Source: REEB95 sp035648735
GTDB lineage: Bacteria; Pseudomonadota; Alphaproteobacteria; ATCC43930; CGMCC-115725
Direction: 5' to 3'
Assembly: GCA_035648735.1 (NCBI GenBank)
Contig: DASRKX010000094.1
Location: 1-19,402 of the forward strand
DNA length: 19,402 bases
In this document: positions 14,598-19,402 of the stretch, one piece after another
Position numbering within the stretch: position 1 is the first letter of the stretch
Layout: each line of letters starts with the position of its first letter
The notes under the pieces: model-generated
The model's input: only the letters and a program-made list of their open reading frames with translations
Database searches by the model: none
Told to the model about the DNA's origin: nothing
Translations under genes and position numbers: made by a program

Positions 14598-14942
14598 ATG
14601 GCGGTTCCCGAGGTGAGGTTCATCTACGTCACCGCGCGCGAGCGCATCCAGGCGGAGGAGATCGGGCTGGCCCTGGTGCGGGAACGGCTCGCCGCCTGCG
14701 CCAACGTGCTCGACGGCATGCGGTCGTTCTACTGGTGGCAGGGCGAGATCAAGCAGGACAGCGAGGCGGTGCTGATCCTAAAGACGACCGCGACTCTGGC
14801 CGACGCCGCAATCGCCCGAATCAAGGCGCTGCATTCCTACGACTGCCCCTGCATCGAATTGCTGCCGGTGGTCGGCGGCTACGGCCCCTATCTCGATTGG
14901 GTGCGGCAGGAAACCACACCCCATCCGAAGAAACCCGCCTGA
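14598..14942 (+). CDS. cutA: Divalent cation tolerance protein CutA family
   Basis: A 114-residue CutA1 protein with a PII-like ferredoxin fold that forms very stable trimers; the family was first linked to copper tolerance in E. coli but its general role remains unclear. Conserved elements are FIYVTARERIQAEEIG near the N-terminus, RLAACANV, SFYWWQGEI and VLILKTT, then HSYDCPCIELLPVVGGYGPY with YLDWV at the C-terminus. The two cysteines of the YDCPC segment occupy the position of the P-Y-E-V-P-E motif of E. coli-type proteins. The ATG at 14598 follows GGGAGGGG with a spacing of 7. It is convergent with the symporter gene, and the two are separated by 7 bases. Confidence 0.92.
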   Translation: MAVPEVRFIYVTARERIQAEEIGLALVRERLAACANVLDGMRSFYWWQGEIKQDSEAVLILKTTATLADAAIARIKALHSYDCPCIELLPVVGGYGPYLDWVRQETTPHPKKPA

Positions 14943-14956
14943 GCCTCGCTCAGGCG
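14936..14956. terminator. Hairpin spanning both convergent stop codons (cutA / symporter)
   Basis: CGCCTGAG (14936-14943) and CTCAGGCG (14949-14956) form a perfect 8-bp stem with a 5-base loop. The cutA stop (14940-14942) lies in one arm and the symporter stop (14952-14950) in the other. Read on the minus strand, the stem is followed by GGTTTCTTC, a partial T-tract, so termination is better in that direction. Confidence 0.55.
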
Positions 14957-16491
14957 TGGTAGTCGGCGGGCGCCGTCTCGTCGCGCCGCGCGGCGCCCAG
15001 GGCGTTGAACACCGGCGTCAGCACGATCGCCACGGCGAGGTTCAGGATCACGGTATAGAGCGCGGTATAGCCGGAGAACGTCATGCCGCCGAGCACAAGC
15101 GGATAGGTTGGGGTGAAGTTCATCGCCGCCGCCATCGCCGTGCCGGTGCCGGTTCCCACGGCCCAGCCGAGCAGCAGCGCCCAGTCGTTGAACCAGCGGG
15201 TATAGAGGCCGACGACCACGCTCGGGAAGGTCTGGATGATCCAGATGCCGCCCAGCAGCTGCAGCTGGATGGCGTATTGCGACGGCACGAACAGGACGAA
15301 GACCAGCGCGCCCAATTTGACGATCAGCGACACCCATTTCGCAATCTGGGATTCCTGCTTATCGGTCGGATTGGTATTGAAAAACTCGCGGTGGATGTTG
15401 CGCGTGTAGAGGTTGGCGGCGGCAATCGACATGATCGCGGCCGGAACCAGGGCGCCGATGCCGATGGCGGCGAAGGCGATGCCGACGAACCAGGACGGAA
15501 AGCTGTGCAGGAACAGCGCCGGCACGGCGAAGCTGGCCTTGTACCGCGCGAAGCCGGCGGCGAATTCGGGCAATTTGTCGACGCCCGCCGCGAGCGCGAA
15601 GAATCCAAACAGCGCCAGTACGCCGAGCATGAAGGAATAGGCCGGCAGCATCGCCGCGTTGCGGCGCACGGCATGGCTGCTCGACGCGCTCAGGATGCCG
15701 GTCAGCGAATGCGGGTAGAGGAACAGCGCCATGGCCGAGCCGACGGCCAGCGTGATGTAGACGCCGTAGGCGCCGGTGGTGTTGGGGCCGGGCATCGCCA
15801 GCAGCAGCTTTTGCGCCGGCACCGCCGCGAAGATGTGGCTGAAGCCGCCGAGCTGGATCGGGATGACGATCGCCGCGGTGAACGCCGTCAGATAAATCAG
15901 CGCATCCTTGACGATGGCGATCGCCGCCGGCGCGCGCAACCCGCTGCTGTAGGTGAACGCCGCCAGGACCACGAAGGCGATGATGAGCGGCAGGTCGCCG
16001 ACCAGGCCGGCGCCGCTGACGCCCATGGCGGCGATGACCACCTGCAAGCCGACGAGCTGCAGCGCGATATAGGGCATAGTGGCGACGATGCCGGTGACCG
16101 ACACGGCGAGCGCCAGCCAGCGGTTGCCGTAGCGGCCCTTCACGAAATCGCCGGCGGTGATGTAGCCGTGCTTATGCGCCACCTGCCAGATGCGCGGGAA
16201 GGCCAGGAACAATATCGGATAGATCATGACGGTGTAGGGCACCGCGAAGAAGGCGATGGCGCCCGCGCCGAAGGCCAGCGCCGGCACGGCGATGAAGGTA
16301 TAGGCGGTATAAACGTCGCCGCCGACCAGGAACCAGGTGACCATGGTGCCGAAGCGACGTCCGCCCAGGCCCCATTCGTGCAGCTGATCGAGATCGCCGC
16401 GGCGCCAATGCGCGGCGACGAACCCCAACCAGGTGATGAACCCGAACAGCAGCACAAAGACGGTCAACGCGACCCAATTCACTCCATTCAC
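14950..16491 (-). CDS. mctP: Sodium:solute symporter family, MctP-like monocarboxylate permease
   Basis: A 513-residue integral membrane transporter of the SSS family with about 13 hydrophobic segments. The N-terminal signature EWGLGGRRFGTMVTWFLVGG, followed by DVYTAYTFIAVPA, and the block YITAGDFVKGRYGNR agree closely with rhizobial MctP, which imports lactate, pyruvate, acetate and related monocarboxylates or alanine. A central LYPHSLTGILSASSSHAVRRNA and GIGALVPAAIMSIAAANLYTRNI are typical of SSS proteins that carry solute with sodium or protons. The ATG at 16491 follows a GGGGG stretch. It lies 43 bases downstream of a DUF3311 gene, a pairing seen in many genomes. Substrate identity is inferred from similarity only. 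Confidence 0.85.
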   Translation of the reverse strand: MNGVNWVALTVFVLLFGFITWLGFVAAHWRRGDLDQLHEWGLGGRRFGTMVTWFLVGGDVYTAYTFIAVPALAFGAGAIAFFAVPYTVMIYPILFLAFPRIWQVAHKHGYITAGDFVKGRYGNRWLALAVSVTGIVATMPYIALQLVGLQVVIAAMGVSGAGLVGDLPLIIAFVVLAAFTYSSGLRAPAAIAIVKDALIYLTAFTAAIVIPIQLGGFSHIFAAVPAQKLLLAMPGPNTTGAYGVYITLAVGSAMALFLYPHSLTGILSASSSHAVRRNAAMLPAYSFMLGVLALFGFFALAAGVDKLPEFAAGFARYKASFAVPALFLHSFPSWFVGIAFAAIGIGALVPAAIMSIAAANLYTRNIHREFFNTNPTDKQESQIAKWVSLIVKLGALVFVLFVPSQYAIQLQLLGGIWIIQTFPSVVVGLYTRWFNDWALLLGWAVGTGTGTAMAAAMNFTPTYPLVLGGMTFSGYTALYTVILNLAVAIVLTPVFNALGAARRDETAPADYHA

Positions 16492-16534
16492 GGCAAATCC
16501 CCCGTCGATATTTTGCGCGCGCGGAAACGGCGCG

Positions 16535-16750
16535 CTATTCGTTCGATCTCGTTGCGAAATAGATGATTGCGGTCAGGACGGCGCCGCCGATGATCCAGGC
16601 GAGCTGATACCAGTAGAAGAACGGCACGCCGATGAAGCTCGGTTCGGCGACGTTATAGAAGGGAACCCACAACACGATGACGAACAGCGGAATGAACAGA
16701 GCATGCCACCAGCTCCAGCCGCCGCCGTATTTCTTTTGATCGCCGTTCAT
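16535..16750 (-). CDS. DUF3311 small membrane protein (symporter partner)
   Basis: A 71-residue protein with two hydrophobic helices (about 16-31 and 49-66) joined by the conserved FYNVAEPSFIGVPFFYWYQ (31-49) segment of the DUF3311 family. Such proteins are typically encoded just before an SSS symporter and may be an accessory subunit, as small partner proteins are in other SSS systems (inference). The ATG at 16750 is chosen because GGGGAG lies upstream and the residues before it (an open frame back to 16807) are charged and unlike the family. The N-terminus is hydrophilic (MNGDQKKYGGG). Confidence 0.85.
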   Translation of the reverse strand: MNGDQKKYGGGWSWWHALFIPLFVIVLWVPFYNVAEPSFIGVPFFYWYQLAWIIGGAVLTAIIYFATRSNE

Positions 16751-16806
16751 CGCGATTTCTCCCCCCACGTCGTGCCAATCACATTCGAGTCGTGTGAATT
16801 GGCGCA

Positions 16807-16835
16807 ATTTTGCCGAGCGAAACTGTAATGGTCAA
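16807..16835 (-). promoter_or_regulatory. Promoter of the DUF3311-symporter operon
   Basis: On the minus strand TTGACC (16835-16830) with a 17-base spacer leads to CAAAAT (16812-16807); the expected start is near 16800, giving a leader of about 50 bases. The perfect dyad AGCCG-TGT-CGGCT (16835-16847) abuts the -35 box and is a candidate operator. Confidence 0.5.
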
Positions 16836-16852
16836 GCCGTGTCGGCTGTGGC

Positions 16853-16876
16853 GCTATGTCGCTATGTCGCTATGTC
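16853..16876. repeat. Three tandem copies of an 8-base repeat
   Basis: GCTATGTC occurs three times head to tail without mismatch (16853-16860, 16861-16868, 16869-16876), in the gap between metY and the DUF3311 gene. The array is centred about 65 bases upstream of the predicted symporter transcription start. It could be an activator-binding array or a slippage product. Confidence 0.8.
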
Positions 16877-16890
16877 CGCAACGCGACCCC

Positions 16891-18180
16891 CTATGCGAAC
16901 GGGGCGAGCGCCTGGTTGAGATCGGCGACGATGTCGGCGAGGCTCTCGATGCCGATCGACAGCCGCACCACGTCCGGCCCGGCACCGGCGGCAAGCAGCT
17001 GCGCCGCGTCGAGCTGTCGATGCGTGGTCGAGGCGGGATGCAGGATCAGCGAGCGGGTGTCGCCGACATTGGCGAGATGCGAAAACAGCTCGACGCTCTC
17101 GACCAGCTTCACGCCGGCGTCGAAGCCGCCCTTCAAGCCGAAGGTGAAGACCGCACCGGCGCCTTTCGGCAAATACTTCCGCGCAAGATGGCGATAGCGG
17201 CTGGAATCCAAACCGGCATAGGACACCCAGGCGACCGCCGGGTGTCTTTCCAGGTGGCGCGCGACGGCGAGCGCATTGGCGACATGGCGCTCCATGCGCA
17301 GGGGCAGCGTCTCGATGCCGGTGATGGTAAGGAAGGCGTTGAGCGGCGCCATGGTGGCACCTAGGTCGCGCAATCCCACCGCGTGGCCGTGCACGGTGAA
17401 AGCGAGATCGCCGAACGTCTCCTGGAAGCGCAAGCCGTGATAGGCGGGCTCGGCCTCGGTCAGCGATTTGAATTTCGTGCTCTTTGACCAGTCGAATTTG
17501 CCGCCGTCGATCACCACGCCGCCCATCGCGTTGCCGTGACCGGAAAGAAACTTGGTGGTCGAATGCACGATGAGGTCGGCGCCCCAGGCAAAAGGCCGGC
17601 AGAGATAGGGCGACGCCATGGTGTTGTCGACGATGAACAGCAGGCCGGAATCGTGCGCAATCTCCGCCATGGCTTCGAGATCGGCGACGACGCCGCCCGG
17701 ATTGGACAGGCTCTCGACGAAGATCGCCTTGGTCTTGGGCGTGATCGCGCGCTGCAACGCGGCAAGATCGTCGGGATCGACGAAATCCGCCTCCCAGCCG
17801 AATTTCTTGAAGCTGCGCCCGAACTGGGTGATCGACCCACCATAAAGCTTATTCGAGGCGATAAAGCGGTCGCCCGGCTCCATGAACGTGAAGAAGGCGA
17901 GGAGCTGCGCCGCATGGCCCGAGGCTGTGGCGACGGCGCCGCGCCCGCCCTCGAGCGCGGCGAGCCGCTCCTCGAGCACCGACACGGTCGGATTGGTCAG
18001 GCGCGAATAGATATAGCCGTAGCTCTGCAGGTTGAAGAGCGAGGCGGCATGATCGACATCATCGAACACATAAGCGGTGGTCTGGTAGATCGGCGTCGAG
18101 CGCGCGCCCGTCGCCGGGTCGGGCGAGGCGCCCGCATGCACCGCCAAGGTCTCGAACCCGGGCTTCGGCTTCTCCGCCAT
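16891..18180 (-). CDS. metY: O-acetylhomoserine sulfhydrylase (aminocarboxypropyltransferase)
   Basis: A 429-residue PLP enzyme of the Cys/Met-metabolism family that makes homocysteine from O-acetylhomoserine and sulfide (or methionine from methanethiol). Visible motifs are TLAVHAG (11-17), the phosphate-contacting Y58-S59-R60 of YSRLTNPT, the cofactor aspartate D185 in IVDNT, and the PLP lysine K210 in HSTTKFLSGHG. SSRY and a C-terminal THRQL and RLSIGIE(S/D) follow. The length (about 430) fits MetY better than the roughly 400-residue MetZ. The start at 18180 overlaps the preceding stop by one base (TGATG); the frame is open further upstream as a shadow of that gene. Reading into it suggests translational coupling. 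Confidence 0.94.
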   Translation of the reverse strand: MAEKPKPGFETLAVHAGASPDPATGARSTPIYQTTAYVFDDVDHAASLFNLQSYGYIYSRLTNPTVSVLEERLAALEGGRGAVATASGHAAQLLAFFTFMEPGDRFIASNKLYGGSITQFGRSFKKFGWEADFVDPDDLAALQRAITPKTKAIFVESLSNPGGVVADLEAMAEIAHDSGLLFIVDNTMASPYLCRPFAWGADLIVHSTTKFLSGHGNAMGGVVIDGGKFDWSKSTKFKSLTEAEPAYHGLRFQETFGDLAFTVHGHAVGLRDLGATMAPLNAFLTITGIETLPLRMERHVANALAVARHLERHPAVAWVSYAGLDSSRYRHLARKYLPKGAGAVFTFGLKGGFDAGVKLVESVELFSHLANVGDTRSLILHPASTTHRQLDAAQLLAAGAGPDVVRLSIGIESLADIVADLNQALAPFA

Positions 18181-18671
18181 CAGAGCTTCCGGCGCTTGGC
18201 GGAGATGATGCCGGTGTTGACGCCGCTCCAGCCGAGCTCGCCGCAAAGCCGCGAATATTCGATCTTGGGGCAGCGGTTCATCACCACCTTGAGCCCGGCG
18301 GCCTCGGCGCGCTGCGCCGCTGCGTCGTCGCGCACGCCGATCTGCATCCACACGACTTTGGCGTGTTGCTTGATCGCCGCGTCGGTGATCGCACCGGCCT
18401 CCTCGGAGCGGCGGAAGACATCGACCATGTCGACCGGCACCGGAACGGCGTCAAGGCTCGGATAGACCTTCTCGCCCAAAATCTCGGCGGCCTTGGCTGC
18501 GGGGTTCACCGGAATGACGCGCAAGCCCTTGGACTGGAGATATTTCATCGCGAAGTAGGACGGCCGGTTCCAATTGTCGCTGGCGCCGACCATGGCGATG
18601 GTCTTCACGTCGCGCAGGATGCCGCGCAGATACTCGTCGCTGTAGGAATCGTGGTTCACCGGTTTTCCCAT
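18180..18671 (-). CDS. CoA-binding domain protein (YccU-like)
   Basis: A 163-residue single-domain Rossmann-fold protein of the CoA_binding_2 family. After a short helical N-terminus (YSDEYLRGILRDVKTIA) comes the nucleotide-binding turn VGASDNWNRPS (28-38), then GLRVIPVNP (49-57), DMVDVFRR and the VVWMQIGV strand. The family is related to the CoA-ligase alpha domain but lacks the catalytic half; its members bind CoA and their role is unknown. The ATG at 18671 overlaps the crotonase gene's end by 16 bases, and its TGA overlaps the metY ATG. The gene beside metY is a frequent arrangement in Alphaproteobacteria, suggesting a link to sulfur amino acid metabolism (inference). Confidence 0.88.
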   Translation of the reverse strand: MGKPVNHDSYSDEYLRGILRDVKTIAMVGASDNWNRPSYFAMKYLQSKGLRVIPVNPAAKAAEILGEKVYPSLDAVPVPVDMVDVFRRSEEAGAITDAAIKQHAKVVWMQIGVRDDAAAQRAEAAGLKVVMNRCPKIEYSRLCGELGWSGVNTGIISAKRRKL

Positions 18672-19402
18672 TGCGGCGGCCGCTTCTGCAGGAAGGCATC
18701 GATGCCCTCGGCCGCGTCGCGCGCCAGCATGTTGGTGGTCATCACCGCGCTGGCATAGGCATAGGCCTCTTCCAGGCCGAGCTCGGCCTGGCGATAGAAC
18801 GCCTCCTTGCCGATCTTGAGCACCAGCGGCGACTTGGCCGCGATCTTGCGCGCCAGCCCCTCGACCTCATCGTCGAGCGCGTCGTCCGGCACGACGCGGT
18901 TGACCAGGCCCCATTGCCGGGCTTCGTCGGCGGCGATCATGTCGCCGGTCAGCAGCATCTCCATCGCCGGCTTGCGCGGCACTGCGCGCGACAGCGCCAC
19001 CATCGGCGTCGAGCAGAACAGCCCGATATTGACGCCCGGCGTGGCGAAGCGCGCCGCGTCGCTGGCGATTGCGAGATCGCAGGACGCGACGAGCTGGCAG
19101 CCGGCGGCGGTGGCGATACCGTGCACGCGCGCGATCACCGGCTGCGGCAGCCGGACGATGCTCATCATCAGCCTGGAGCATTGCTGGAAGACGCGCTCGT
19201 AATGCTGCCGGCCGGGATTGGCGCGCATCTCGCGCAGATCGTGGCCGGCGCAGAAGCCCGGACCGTTGCCGGCGATCACCACCACCTTGACCGTGGCATC
19301 GGCGGCAATCGCGTCGAGCGCGCGCTGCAGCGCGTCCATCAGGCCGATCGACAGCGCGTTGCGCGCCGCCGGACGGTTGAGGGTGAGGGTGGCGATGCCC
19401 TC
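18656..19402 (-). CDS. Enoyl-CoA hydratase/isomerase family protein, ECHDC3-like (5' end missing)
   Basis: 248 codons of a crotonase-fold protein run into the window edge; the visible frame opens with EGIATLTLNRPAARNALS, so roughly the first 10-15 residues lie beyond 19402. The CoA-pocket motif GFCAGHDL (49-56 of the visible part) and HGIATAAGCQLVASCDLAIA (94-112, oxyanion hole) are present. The catalytic glutamates of true enoyl-CoA hydratase are replaced: Q103 at the first site and N125 (in TPGVNIGLFCSTP) at the second. This combination matches the ECHDC3 type, whose reaction is not well established. It ends with RPPQWENR in the 16-base overlap with the CoA-binding gene. Confidence 0.9.
   Translation of the reverse strand, partial: EGIATLTLNRPAARNALSIGLMDALQRALDAIAADATVKVVVIAGNGPGFCAGHDLREMRANPGRQHYERVFQQCSRLMMSIVRLPQPVIARVHGIATAAGCQLVASCDLAIASDAARFATPGVNIGLFCSTPMVALSRAVPRKPAMEMLLTGDMIAADEARQWGLVNRVVPDDALDDEVEGLARKIAAKSPLVLKIGKEAFYRQAELGLEEAYAYASAVMTTNMLARDAAEGIDAFLQKRPPQWENR

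Noticed and set aside
14956..16566. 536-codon open frame antisense to the symporter
   Set aside because: Composition is low-complexity Arg/Asp/Gly/His with no domain and it mirrors the symporter's third-position GC bias; the sense frame is a clear membrane transporter.
16751..16790. Sigma-54-like promoter before the DUF3311 gene
   Set aside because: TTGGCACG on the minus strand resembles the -24 element, but the required GC of the -12 element (TTGCA) is replaced by a run of G; a good sigma-70 promoter lies just upstream.
1..19402. CRISPR array, insertion sequence, defence or biosynthetic island
   Set aside because: No regularly spaced repeats, transposase motifs or defence genes were seen; essentially every frame of substance belongs to a recognised housekeeping or transport family.

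Overview
The window is a GC-rich chromosomal segment, densely packed with genes that often overlap by 1 to 16 bases. Gene content and order (rpiB-glyA-nrdR-ribD-ribE-ribB-ribH-nusB-thiL-hppA, then bamE, a cytochrome bc1 chaperone, yceD-rpmF-plsX-fabH-ihfA-merR and a proline tRNA) point to an alphaproteobacterium. A MucR-type regulator, a K+-independent membrane pyrophosphatase and an L32 protein with an intact zinc ribbon fit the Rhodospirillales side of that class best. The lineage is inferred from order and motifs, not from a search.

Layout. 1-115 (minus) is the N-terminus of a MucR/Ros-type regulator with a good promoter lying inside a nested inverted repeat (149-216). 356-7325 (plus) is one long block: ribose-5-phosphate isomerase B, serine hydroxymethyltransferase, NrdR, the riboflavin pathway (RibD, RibE, a RibB fused to a degenerate RibA-like domain, RibH), the antitermination factor NusB and thiamine-phosphate kinase ThiL. 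hppA follows at 7425-9512. A convergent BamE lipoprotein gene (minus, 9531-10010) is divergent from the bc1 chaperone gene, which begins the yceD / rpmF-plsX-fabH / ihfA-merR run. A strong intrinsic terminator sits between yceD and rpmF. tRNA-Pro(GGG) at 14428-14504 closes the conserved block.

After the tRNA come cutA (plus) and, convergent to it, two minus-strand units: a DUF3311 protein plus a MctP-like monocarboxylate symporter, and a translationally coupled trio consisting of a crotonase-fold protein of ECHDC3 type (cut by the window edge), a CoA-binding protein and O-acetylhomoserine sulfhydrylase.

The genes are mostly housekeeping: one-carbon and deoxynucleotide control, flavin and thiamine cofactors, energy conservation, envelope and fatty acid start-up, nucleoid architecture. 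I see no insertion sequence, CRISPR array, prophage, toxin-antitoxin or defence locus, and no convincing undescribed system. The best leads are regulatory (the mucR dyad, the rpmF leader terminator, the symporter promoter) and enzymatic (RibB-RibX fusion lacking zinc ligands, crotonase lacking both catalytic glutamates). No gene-free stretch exceeds 300 bases; the longest is 116-355.
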